A stretch of 51,469 nucleotides of DNA from NCBI GenBank assembly GCA_017618715.1, contig JAFZTS010000016.1, forward strand, positions 1 to 51,469, in the 5' to 3' direction. The stretch comes from Bacteroidales bacterium (GTDB lineage Bacteria; Bacteroidota; Bacteroidia; Bacteroidales; UBA3663). Shown here piece after piece: positions 1 through 7,575 of the stretch; within the stretch, counting starts at the first letter, position 1; the number at the start of each line of letters is the position of its first letter. A program made the position numbers and the translations under genes. Below the pieces are notes generated by a model. It ran no database searches. It saw only the letters and a list, made by a program, of their open reading frames with translations, and was not told where the DNA came from.

Positions 1-60
1 CCGAGCTATTGAAGCATTATAATGTGAACCCCTCAGCTACCGACGAGGAAACTCAGATTG

Positions 61-134
61 TGACTCCTACAGGATTCAAACCTGTAACCTTCTGATCCGT
101 AGTCAGATGCTCTATTCAGTTGAGCTAAGGAGCC
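61..134 (-). tRNA. tRNA-Arg (ACG)
   Basis: The reverse strand folds as a 74-nt cloverleaf. The acceptor is GGCTCCT/AGGAGTC with discriminator A, the T arm contains GGTTTGAATCC, and the anticodon loop is CTACGGA, giving anticodon ACG. The CCA end is not encoded. It lies downstream of the tRNA-Pro gene on the same strand and is probably co-transcribed with it. The first 60 bases of the window, beyond this gene, hold nothing I recognise. Confidence 0.95.
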
Positions 135-175
135 ATTGTGGATCTTTCAAAGAACATTCATCAAGCGATGTGTAG

Positions 176-250
176 TCGGGGTACCAGGATTCGAACCTGG
201 GACCCCCTGCTCCCAAAGCAGGTGCGCTAACCGGACTGCGCTACACCCCG
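176..250 (-). tRNA. tRNA-Pro (TGG)
   Basis: The reverse strand gives a cloverleaf with acceptor CGGGGTG/TACCCCG, T loop GGTTCGAATCC and anticodon loop TTTGGGA, so the anticodon is TGG. It is first in a two-tRNA unit with tRNA-Arg, 41 nt apart. The Bacteroidota promoter at 269-300 sits just upstream. Confidence 0.95.
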
Positions 251-268
251 TTTCATGTTTTGCGGGTG

Positions 269-300
269 CAAAGATAGTTCAAAAATATCAATCCACCAAA
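269..300 (-). promoter_or_regulatory. Bacteroidota promoter for the tRNA-Pro/tRNA-Arg unit
   Basis: On the minus strand a TTTG (-33) and TATCTTTG (-7 box, 269-276) are separated by 20 nt, the spacing expected for the Bacteroidota primary sigma factor. The -7 box ends 19 nt upstream of tRNA-Pro. The rest of 251-388 shows nothing else. Confidence 0.7.
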
Positions 301-388
301 TTTTTTGGAAAGAATTTTCTAAAAATGTTTCTTTTTTGCAGAAAACGACATGCTAACAATCGTGTTTTGCTTAGTCGGCGCGGCAAAA

Positions 389-1378
389 TCAACAGTTTCT
401 ATCCGAAAAATAGTCTATAAGACCCATGATAGCCTCACGTGCATCACTCTCGGGGAAAGTAGAGAGCAACTTCTTGGCCTCATAAGAAATATTCTTCATT
501 TTAGCCTGTGCATATTCTATGCCACCGATACTTTTGGCAAACTCCACCAACTGGGCGACCTGACATTCCGTCAGTTCCTGGGATTGTTCGACAATTTCCT
601 TCATCCGTGCAGCCTCATCTGTCGGAGCATGCTGGAATGCATATAGCAAGGGCAAAGTGATCTTGCCCTCCATAATGTCATGTCCGGTAGGCTTGCCCAC
701 CTCCTTCGAGAAAGGATAGTAGTCGAAAATATCGTCACGAATCTGGAAAACCATGCCCATCAGTTCTCCCACTTTCGCCAATCGTTCCTTATCGGCTTCG
801 GAAGCCCCCACGCTGAGGGCACCGACCTTCATGCAGGCAGCGAAGAGCGAAGCCGTCTTACCACGAATAACCGAGAAGTACGATTCTTCGCTCAAGAGAT
901 GCGTGCGAACGTTGGATATCTGTTCCAACTCGCCCTCTACGAGCATCGTCACCATATCAGACAACACTTTCGAAATCTGGAGCGAACCTGTGGCATTACT
1001 GCAATGCAAGCATTTCGACAGGAAGAAGTCACCCATCAGCACGGCCACCTTATTGTCCCATATCTTATTGATGGTATCGCTACCACGGCGGGTAGGACTC
1101 TGATCGATGACATCATCGTGCATCAACGTGGCGTTATGCAACAATTCCAGGGCAACAGCTCCATAATTGGTAGCTTCGTTGACCTTGCCCAACATCTTGG
1201 CTGCAAGAAGAGTCATGATCGGACGCAACTGTTTGCCACTACGCTCCAAAAAATAGTGGATAACCGAATCGGCCAGAGGCACACGTGTGCGCAATACGCT
1301 CTCGAACACACGCTCGAAATCCTTCAACTCTTCAGAAATACAGTTCCTGACGCCACTATATATCGTTGTTTTATTCAT
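389..1378 (-). CDS. ispB: Long-chain polyprenyl diphosphate synthase
   Basis: This is a class I trans-prenyltransferase of 329 aa that condenses isopentenyl diphosphate onto an allylic diphosphate. It probably supplies the menaquinone side chain at the membrane face. Both aspartate-rich motifs are present: DDVID at residues 88-92 and DDIFD at 215-219, with QLRP near residue 50. The residues just before the first motif are small (Ala83, Thr84), which in this family favours long products. It is monocistronic, with its own promoter at 1420-1451. The exact chain length cannot be read from sequence; a farnesyl or geranylgeranyl synthase is less likely. Confidence 0.88.
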   Translation of the reverse strand: MNKTTIYSGVRNCISEELKDFERVFESVLRTRVPLADSVIHYFLERSGKQLRPIMTLLAAKMLGKVNEATNYGAVALELLHNATLMHDDVIDQSPTRRGSDTINKIWDNKVAVLMGDFFLSKCLHCSNATGSLQISKVLSDMVTMLVEGELEQISNVRTHLLSEESYFSVIRGKTASLFAACMKVGALSVGASEADKERLAKVGELMGMVFQIRDDIFDYYPFSKEVGKPTGHDIMEGKITLPLLYAFQHAPTDEAARMKEIVEQSQELTECQVAQLVEFAKSIGGIEYAQAKMKNISYEAKKLLSTFPESDAREAIMGLIDYFSDRNC

Positions 1379-1419
1379 ACGGAAGCGATTCTCTTCGTCT
1401 TATTAGGTAAATAGCGGTG

Positions 1420-1451
1420 CAAAGATACACTATTTTTCTCACACTTGCAAA
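1420..1451 (-). promoter_or_regulatory. Promoter of the polyprenyl synthase gene
   Basis: The minus strand shows TTTG at 1448-1451, a 20-nt spacer, and TATCTTTG at 1420-1427. This is the Bacteroidota consensus and lies about 40 nt upstream of the ATG at 1378. Confidence 0.7.
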
Positions 1452-1542
1452 TTTTTCAGGCACAAAGTTTATCGCGCGCGTACATATTATAAATATATAA
1501 ATGGCATTTTTACGACAAATTTGAAAAAATATATCGCTACTA

Positions 1543-1573
1543 TTGTATATGTCGAAAAAAGACTTTATCTTTG
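1543..1573 (+). promoter_or_regulatory. Promoter of the thiamine uptake operon
   Basis: TTG at 1543-1545, a 20-nt spacer and TATCTTTG at 1566-1573. Transcription would start near 1580, so the TPP aptamer at 1622-1707 lies wholly inside the leader RNA. Confidence 0.7.
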
Positions 1574-1621
1574 CAGCGCAAATTGACAGTTGCCGCATCG
1601 CTATGAAGCAAGAAGCGGCAA

Positions 1622-1707
1622 AACGGGGTGCTTCGCCAAGCTTTCGAAGGCTGCGAGGCTGAGATTAGACCCATTGAACCTGACCAGGTAATTCTGGCGA
1701 GGGAACA
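1622..1707 (+). promoter_or_regulatory. TPP (THI element) riboswitch
   Basis: The conserved THI-box blocks appear in order: a GGGGTGC stretch at 1625-1631, CTGAGATTAGACCC around 1659-1672, TTGAACCTGACCAGG at 1674-1688, and GGCGAGGGAA closing the aptamer near 1696-1705. The start codon of the downstream receptor is about 50 nt further on. No strong terminator stem with a U run is visible between aptamer and ATG, so control may act on translation initiation. THI elements before outer-membrane receptors and PnuT are known in Bacteroidota. Confidence 0.92.
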
Positions 1708-1756
1708 TGCAAACCCCATATCGTCTTATTTATTCATTCAAATTTTTCTTCGAAAG

Positions 1757-4396
1757 ATGAAAAAGGTATTGTTTATAGCTGCACTACTGGCAGCAAGTAC
1801 TGGTATGGGAACAGCATTAACCCCTACCCCTATCGAGGCGTCTGCCGACCAACAGGCCACAACCTATCGTGTTACAGGCACCGTTATTGACCAGGACGGA
1901 GAGCCTCTCCCTGGCGCACACATCCTACTCAAGGGACGCAGCACGGGCACCATCACCGATGGTTTTGGCAACTTCTCGCTCAACGTTGCCAAGGGCACTG
2001 AACTCGTCGTCCGCTACCTGGGCTACGAAGATCAAGTGTTTTTGGCCGAGCCAGGCATGACGCGACAAATCCGCATGACGGCCAGCAAGATTCACCAATT
2101 GAACGAGATTGTAGTCAAATCGGTAAAAGCACAAAAGGATGCGCCCTTCGCCAAGGCCAACATCGAACAGGAAGCACTCGAAGAACACTCGAAGACCGGA
2201 CGCGAACTGCCCATGCTCTTCACCCATACGCCAGGAGTGGTGTCCTACGGCGAGAACGGATTAGGTACGGGCACCGTGTATATGCGCATCCGTGGTGCTG
2301 CCGATTCGCGTATTAACGTCACCCTCGACGGCGTGCCGCTCAACTCGCCCGAGGACCAATGTGTTTTCTGGGCCAACATGAACAGTTATGCCTCATTACT
2401 CGGTGGCGCACAGATTCAACGTGGCGTGGGCACTTCGACCAATGGTGACGGAGCCTTCGGTGGCACCATTTCCCTCACCAGCAAATCACCCGACACCAAA
2501 CCTTCGGCAGAACTCTCAGGCTCGTACGGCTCCTTCAACACGTTCAACGTCGGTGGCTCTTTTTCGACAGGCCTCTTCGCCAACCATTGGATCTTCGACG
2601 GTGCCTATCACGAGACCAACACCGACGGCTATATGCACGGCACTTCGGGCCGCAGCGGTTCCTACTATGGAGGACTCACCTTCATGGCCGACCGTTTCGT
2701 GGTTCGTCTTAAGAACTTCGGCAACTTCGAAAAGACCGGCCAGGCTTGGAACGGTCTCGACACGGGGGACCTGCTTGACTGGAACTACGGTGGTATGGGT
2801 ACCGGGCTCTTCAATTACAAGGATTTCTACAAAGCAGGTCTTGGCAAATTCAACACGCTCTATGAACATCTCGTCGATGGCTACGACCCTTCGAAGGGCA
2901 CTGAACGCTACAAGCTGTCGGATGGCACACTTTGGGACAAGACCACCGACAACTTCTGGCAGAACCGAACCATCCTTTCGCTCGCCTGGCAGATCAACGA
3001 CCGTTGGACCACTTCGGCTTCGGCACACTATACCCACGGCTACGGCTATTACGACGAGTTCCGCTACAACAACAAACTCTCCAAGTTCGGTTTCTCCAAT
3101 TTCACATTGAGTGATGGCTCGACACTCAAACGTACCGACTTCGTGCGCCAAAAAGGCCTGTCGCAGGATCTTTTGGGCCTCGTTTGGAACGCCAACTACA
3201 AGGATGAGCGCTGGGATATCATCGGAGGTCTATCTGTCCAGAACTTCTGGTCGAACCATTTCGGCTACATCACCTACATCGCCAACCCGGAGATGAGCAG
3301 CAAGTACCTCTCGAATGACCACTACCAATACTACGACAGCGATGCCGACAAGCTCGACGGTAACATCTTCACCAAGGCCACCTATCACCTCACCGAACAG
3401 TGGGATGTCTTCGCCGACATGCAATATCGACATGTCTCCTATTCTACCGAAGGCATCAATGATAAGTTCCTCTCGACACCCAACGGCTACGAGAATTACC
3501 ACCTTGACGTTGACAAGCAGTATGATTTCGTCAATCCGAAGATTGGCATCAGCTATCATCAGGACGGACATCACGCTTTCGCTTCGTTTGCCATGAGCCA
3601 TCGCGAACCCGAACGCAACAACTTCACCGACAACGGCAACTACCCCGCCCCAAAGGCCGAGAAGTTGCTCGACACCGAAGTGGGCTACAACTTTGTGGGC
3701 AAGAGATGGACTGCCGGCGCCAATTTCTACTGGATGCACTACAAGGATCAGTTCGTGCAAACCGGTGAACTGAGCGACATCGGCGAAAAACTCACCTCCA
3801 ACATCGACAAGTCGTATCGTCTGGGCATGGAGCTCACCGCAGCATGGACATTCCTTCCCGGACTGACCATCGAAGGCAATGCCGCCTTAAGCCAAAACAA
3901 GATCAAGGACTTCAACGAATATGTCGAGAACTGGGACGACTGGGAGGGCAACACCGATGCCAACGGGAAACCATACGATGGCGACGGCTTTGATGTGATC
4001 CATTACGACAACAGCACCTTGGCCTACTCGCCTTCGGTAATACTCAATGGCTTCCTGACCTACAAGAAGAACGGACTCACAGCCACCTGGCATACAAACT
4101 ACGTGTCGCGCCAATATCTCGACAATACGGGATGCGAACAGCGTTCGCTGCCGAGCTTCTCGACCAGCGACATTTCGGCTAACTATGTGTTCACCTACAA
4201 GAACAAAGGTATCAAGGAGCTGATCCTTGGTTTTAACATCATCAACATCTTCGACCTGCACTATGCGGCATCGGGTTGGGTGTATTCGGCCATCTATGCG
4301 AGCGGTGGCAATCCCGAGAGCAACCGCTACACTGAGATCGGGTACATCCCACAGGCCGGAACGACGGCAATGGGCAGTATCACTGTGAGGTTCTGA
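1757..4396 (+). CDS. TonB-dependent outer membrane receptor, probable thiamine receptor
   Basis: An 879-aa receptor that would carry thiamine or a precursor across the outer membrane using TonB energy. It has a signal peptide (MKKVLFIAALLAASTG), a carboxypeptidase-D-like domain at about residues 35-115, a plug domain (LDGVPLNS region) and a long aromatic-rich beta-barrel ending in a terminal Phe (TVRF). I chose the ATG at 1757 over upstream in-frame codons because those lie inside the riboswitch and lack a signal peptide. The ligand is inferred from the TPP riboswitch directly upstream and the PnuT-like permease downstream; the barrel alone does not reveal it. Confidence 0.88.
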   Translation: MKKVLFIAALLAASTGMGTALTPTPIEASADQQATTYRVTGTVIDQDGEPLPGAHILLKGRSTGTITDGFGNFSLNVAKGTELVVRYLGYEDQVFLAEPGMTRQIRMTASKIHQLNEIVVKSVKAQKDAPFAKANIEQEALEEHSKTGRELPMLFTHTPGVVSYGENGLGTGTVYMRIRGAADSRINVTLDGVPLNSPEDQCVFWANMNSYASLLGGAQIQRGVGTSTNGDGAFGGTISLTSKSPDTKPSAELSGSYGSFNTFNVGGSFSTGLFANHWIFDGAYHETNTDGYMHGTSGRSGSYYGGLTFMADRFVVRLKNFGNFEKTGQAWNGLDTGDLLDWNYGGMGTGLFNYKDFYKAGLGKFNTLYEHLVDGYDPSKGTERYKLSDGTLWDKTTDNFWQNRTILSLAWQINDRWTTSASAHYTHGYGYYDEFRYNNKLSKFGFSNFTLSDGSTLKRTDFVRQKGLSQDLLGLVWNANYKDERWDIIGGLSVQNFWSNHFGYITYIANPEMSSKYLSNDHYQYYDSDADKLDGNIFTKATYHLTEQWDVFADMQYRHVSYSTEGINDKFLSTPNGYENYHLDVDKQYDFVNPKIGISYHQDGHHAFASFAMSHREPERNNFTDNGNYPAPKAEKLLDTEVGYNFVGKRWTAGANFYWMHYKDQFVQTGELSDIGEKLTSNIDKSYRLGMELTAAWTFLPGLTIEGNAALSQNKIKDFNEYVENWDDWEGNTDANGKPYDGDGFDVIHYDNSTLAYSPSVILNGFLTYKKNGLTATWHTNYVSRQYLDNTGCEQRSLPSFSTSDISANYVFTYKNKGIKELILGFNIINIFDLHYAASGWVYSAIYASGGNPESNRYTEIGYIPQAGTTAMGSITVRF

Positions 4397-4529
4397 ACAA
4401 TACTTCTTTATCACGAATTTGAGAATTATAGAATTATTTGAGGCAACGCGATGGCTATTGCTAATTCGATTATTCGGGATAATAACCAAGGAGACCAATG
4501 AGATATAACTGCAAACAGATAAGTTAGAA

Positions 4530-5126
4530 ATGGAGTTTCTTTCCGCACATTGGCTTGACATCCTTACCACCATCCTTGGCTTGGCCTACATCCTGCTGGA
4601 ATATAGGGCCAGCCTATGGATGTGGCTTGTCGGTTTCCTTATGCAGGCCTTGGGCATCGTGCTCTATTATCAGAAAGGACTGTATGCCGACTGCGGCATG
4701 GAGTTCTACTACCTCTCGATGACCATCTACGGCTACTGGCGATGGATGCATGGCGGCAATACCAAGCAGGCCCTCCCCATCCGTCATTTTCCTCGCAGGT
4801 TGATATTACCCTGGCTCCTACTCATGGCCACCATCTGGGGCATCATCTATTGGCTGCTGGTGACATTCACCAACAGCAACGTTCCTTTGGCCGACAGCTT
4901 CACTACTGCCCTTAGTCTCGTCGGCATCTGGGCACTGGCGCATAAGTACCTCGAACAATGGGCCATCTGGATTGCAGTCGATATAGTTACCTGTATCCTT
5001 TATTTCTACAAAGATATTCCTTTCAAAGCCAGTCTTTACGCCCTCTACGTTATCATCGCCATCTTCGGCTACTTTAAGTGGAAGCGCATGATGGAGGAGC
5101 AGGAGCAAATGTCTATTCCTTCGTAA
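4530..5126 (+). CDS. pnuT: PnuC-family inner membrane transporter, probable thiamine permease PnuT
   Basis: A 198-aa very hydrophobic protein with about seven membrane segments and the aromatic PnuC-family signature (the YGYWRW region near residues 65-75). PnuC-type proteins move vitamins by facilitated diffusion and rely on phosphorylation to trap them. Behind a TPP riboswitch and a TonB receptor, the thiamine-specific PnuT is the best reading; nicotinamide riboside transport is the alternative. It lies 133 nt after the receptor. No thiamine pyrophosphokinase gene follows. Its 3' end overlaps the convergent queH-birA gene by 14 bp. Confidence 0.82.
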   Translation: MEFLSAHWLDILTTILGLAYILLEYRASLWMWLVGFLMQALGIVLYYQKGLYADCGMEFYYLSMTIYGYWRWMHGGNTKQALPIRHFPRRLILPWLLLMATIWGIIYWLLVTFTNSNVPLADSFTTALSLVGIWALAHKYLEQWAIWIAVDIVTCILYFYKDIPFKASLYALYVIIAIFGYFKWKRMMEEQEQMSIPS

Positions 5127-6477
5127 TACCACAAGGAAGAACGAACTTCACCTCCTTGAACCAATAACTCCGTTCCTCTCCAGAGACAAGTTGAAGTATG
5201 AGTGGACCCTGTTTGTCCACTCCTACAATCTCCGCATCGAAATGCTCGTCTCTCTCGGGGTCATAATAGGGGTAATATCCAACCTTGCGATAAAGGCGAT
5301 CCATATAGCGAGCATGGATTTCCGAAGCTATATCCTTGTTGCTCTTCAGCTCCTGATACAGTTCGCCGATACGCCTTGTGACACTATTCAGAACATGCAT
5401 AGGAGAAGTTTCTACCCCAAGAAGCTTGAGCGAAACAGGGTTGGGCGCATTACCTATCCACTTTCCCTGATTCACATTTAATCCGACACCCAATACACTG
5501 TGCTGGAGGATGCTGCCCATCAGCCTATTCTCGATAAGGATACCTCCCAACTTGCGATCGCCTGCATAGATGTCGTTGGGCCATTTGATGCTGAGATGGA
5601 GATCTTCTGTATGAAGGCCCTGATCTTCAATCAATGCATCAAGGGCCTCCACGATGGCAAGGCTACACAACTGACTGATGACAAACTGCTCCTTGATGGG
5701 AAGGAACTCGGGACAAAGAAGCATCGAGAACGCAATGTTCTTGTCGGGCTCCGACTCCCAGCTGTTGCCCATCTGTCCACGTCCTGCAGTCTGCCTCATC
5801 GTATAGACAACGGTCTCATCGAGCAAGGTGTCTTCCTTGGTCAAAGCGTCAAGCATCCAAGTGTTGGTGGAACGCACCTCCGGCAAATGAATCATCTTTT
5901 CTTTCCTCCTCATGGCATCCAAGCTGAATTCGCATCCACAATAGAGCTGATTGTAGAAACCATTCTCCTTGAGCAATTCATTGCGGCGCTGCTGGAGACC
6001 GCCCTTGCGCCAATTGCGATCGTCAAAGCGGAGCGATTTACCCGTTTCTTTCTGTACCTGTTCCACAGCCCAACGCCCCGCCTCATTGATTTGAGTGAGA
6101 GACTTCCAACGGCTTGAAGCCAAAGTTGTAGCGAAAACCTCAAAACCCAACTGTGCAGCCTTGCGAGCCGTTTGAAGCAGCCGCATCTTGAAGCATTGCA
6201 AGCAGCGTGTCCCCCTTTCAGGCTCCTGCTCCATCCCCTTGACGCAGCATCGCCACGACGCATGGTCATAGTCATCGTCGATGATTTCCAAGCCTAACAT
6301 GGCGGCATAGCGGGTGATCTCATTCTTTCGAATCAAATATTCTTCCTCGGGGAAGATGTTCGGATTGAAGTAATAGAGCGTGGGGCGCACGTCATGAGCC
6401 AACATCCATTCGATGATGGCACTCGCGCAAGGGGCACAGCAGCAGTGCAATAGCACTTCGTTCGAAGCTTTCAACAT
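5113..6477 (-). CDS. Fusion: QueH epoxyqueuosine reductase + BirA-type biotin protein ligase
   Basis: One uninterrupted 454-codon frame joins two enzymes. Residues 1-190 match QueH (DUF208), which reduces epoxyqueuosine to queuosine in tRNA: HCCCAPC at 11-17, CC at 77-78, RCLQCF at 91-96 and CGC at 180-182 are its metal and redox cysteines. Residues 195-454 are a biotin-protein ligase catalytic domain: GRGQMGNSW at 232-240, KWPND at 298-302 and KLGGILIE at 309-316. There is no DNA-binding domain, so the ligase is not a repressor. The junction has an in-frame ATG (codon 195, base 5895) preceded by a perfect AGGAGG, so BirA may also be made separately. The only nearby upstream signal is the terminator at 6482-6520; no promoter motif was seen between. 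Confidence 0.88.
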   Translation of the reverse strand: MLKASNEVLLHCCCAPCASAIIEWMLAHDVRPTLYYFNPNIFPEEEYLIRKNEITRYAAMLGLEIIDDDYDHASWRCCVKGMEQEPERGTRCLQCFKMRLLQTARKAAQLGFEVFATTLASSRWKSLTQINEAGRWAVEQVQKETGKSLRFDDRNWRKGGLQQRRNELLKENGFYNQLYCGCEFSLDAMRRKEKMIHLPEVRSTNTWMLDALTKEDTLLDETVVYTMRQTAGRGQMGNSWESEPDKNIAFSMLLCPEFLPIKEQFVISQLCSLAIVEALDALIEDQGLHTEDLHLSIKWPNDIYAGDRKLGGILIENRLMGSILQHSVLGVGLNVNQGKWIGNAPNPVSLKLLGVETSPMHVLNSVTRRIGELYQELKSNKDIASEIHARYMDRLYRKVGYYPYYDPERDEHFDAEIVGVDKQGPLILQLVSGEERSYWFKEVKFVLPCGITKE

Positions 6478-6481
6478 ATCT

Positions 6482-6520
6482 AAAAAAAAAGCCAGCCGGA
6501 CTAAAAGAAGCGCCGGCTGG
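6482..6520 (-). terminator. Rho-independent terminator of the 31-aa small gene
   Basis: On the minus strand a GC-rich stem (CCAGCCGG/CCGGCTGG, 6491-6519) is followed by a run of nine T at 6482-6490. It stands between the small ORF at 6562-6657 and the queH-birA start at 6477. Read-through may feed queH-birA, which has no promoter motif of its own in the gap. Confidence 0.85.
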
Positions 6521-6561
6521 GTATAAATGATTAACTGTTTTCAATTCACTATGTGGACAGG

Positions 6562-6657
6562 TTACTTAATGATTGCCCAAACCACATATATCAAGGCAGC
6601 AGCATAAGCTGCAAGGGTAGCCACAAATACTGGCTTTTTATTCATAAATTCCATCAT
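6562..6657 (-). CDS. Small single-pass membrane protein, 31 aa
   Basis: An ATG-to-TAA frame of 31 codons encodes a basic or amphipathic start (MMEFMNKKP) and one hydrophobic span (VFVATLAAYAAALIYVVWA), ending IIK. The topology resembles known small membrane subunits or regulators, but I do not recognise the family. The case that it is real rests on context: a consensus promoter at 6720-6750 and a strong terminator at 6482-6520 make it a self-contained unit with no other reading frame inside. The start could be either of two Met codons (1 or 2). Confidence 0.65.
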   Translation of the reverse strand: MMEFMNKKPVFVATLAAYAAALIYVVWAIIK

Positions 6658-6719
6658 ACCTTAAATAATTAATAGTTTCTTTGGTCCGCTTCCGGGACAA
6701 TTCTTTCATTTTTGCAGTG

Positions 6720-6750
6720 CAAAATTACAGTGAATTTATGGCATGACAAA
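6720..6750 (-). promoter_or_regulatory. Promoter of the 31-aa small gene
   Basis: The minus strand shows TTTG at 6747-6750, a 19-nt spacer and TAATTTTG at 6720-6727, about 60 nt before the small ORF start at 6657. Confidence 0.6.
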
Positions 6751-6847
6751 AAATTCGCCCCGAAATCGTCCATTCCGAGGGAATCAAAGCGAATATTAAC
6801 ATTTTTTGTCAAATCGGGAGAGCAAACAGATTGCCGTAAATGCGAAT

Positions 6848-7006
6848 CTACTCGTCCCAAATAGAACGATCAGGAGCCTTGGAAACGTTATTCACGTCGG
6901 AATCCGTATCAACGCCTAATGACCTATTTCCTTCACTCGTGACAATAAGATCGCCATCATTCAGAATGACAATCTTGATAGATGGAGTTAGAAAAGTTTT
7001 TTTCAT
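6848..7006 (-). CDS. Small acidic protein, 52 aa, of the Bacteroidales MKK..P type
   Basis: The frame runs from ATG at 7006 to TAG at 6848. It starts MKKTFLTPSIKIVILNDGDL, then turns acidic (VDTDSDVNN) and ends SIWDE. Short proteins with an MKKxxxxP start, a beta-like hydrophobic stretch and an acidic tail with a terminal W are common orphans in Prevotella and Bacteroides, and their role is unknown. There is no signal peptide or membrane span. A consensus promoter at 7046-7077 precedes it by about 40 nt. It is transcribed separately from tadA upstream and from the 31-aa gene downstream. Confidence 0.65.
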   Translation of the reverse strand: MKKTFLTPSIKIVILNDGDLIVTSEGNRSLGVDTDSDVNNVSKAPDRSIWDE

Positions 7007-7045
7007 TTTATTTAGAAATTTGAATTAATAAACAAATTTTCGTCG

Positions 7046-7077
7046 CAAATATAACGAGATTCTGAAATATCTCCAAA
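7046..7077 (-). promoter_or_regulatory. Promoter of the 52-aa gene
   Basis: Minus-strand TTTG-type -33 at 7074-7077, 20-nt spacer, TATATTTG at 7046-7053. Confidence 0.65.
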
Positions 7078-7143
7078 TAAAAAGGAGGAAAAAGATAAGT
7101 TGAGAGTCATTTTTTGTCAATTGACCCAATGAAATCAACTATT

Positions 7144-7575
7144 TCACCTCTTTTTTGAGAAGAATTCCTTCACCAATTGCAAAGCTTCGTCTTCGAGCAC
7201 TCCGCTTTCGACCTGTGTCTTTGGATGCAACGCCTTCGGTGCGAAAAGAGCATAGCCCCGACGCGGATCGGGAGCGCCATAAACGATGCGCGAGATCTGA
7301 CTCCACCCTAAAGCTCCTGCACACATTACGCAAGGCTCGAGGGTGACATAGAGCGTGCAGTCGGTGAGATACTTGCCACCCAACGTCTCGGCTGCTGCGG
7401 TGATAGCTTGCATCTCGGCATGGGCAGTGACATCGCGAAGCGTCTGGGTGAGGTTATGGGTGCGTGCCAGAATACGGTCACGACACACGATAACAGCACC
7501 GACGGGAATCTCACCCTCTTCGGCTGCCTTACGTGCCTCGATCAAGGCCTGACGCATGTAGTATTCGTCGGTCAT
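7144..7575 (-). CDS. tadA: tRNA-specific adenosine deaminase (A34 to inosine)
   Basis: A 143-aa zinc deaminase with HAE at residues 52-54 and PCVMC at 81-85, the zinc ligands and catalytic Glu of the TadA/CDA fold. It converts A34 of tRNA-Arg(ACG) to inosine; that substrate tRNA is encoded at 61-134 in this same window. The start codon overlaps the metH stop as ATGA, so its translation is probably coupled to metH. Guanine deaminase is a less likely alternative. Confidence 0.92.
   Translation of the reverse strand: MTDEYYMRQALIEARKAAEEGEIPVGAVIVCRDRILARTHNLTQTLRDVTAHAEMQAITAAAETLGGKYLTDCTLYVTLEPCVMCAGALGWSQISRIVYGAPDPRRGYALFAPKALHPKTQVESGVLEDEALQLVKEFFSKKR

Noticed and set aside
1..60. Stretch left of tRNA-Arg
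   Set aside because: No cloverleaf, ORF or hairpin could be recognised; it may be the edge of a feature outside the window.
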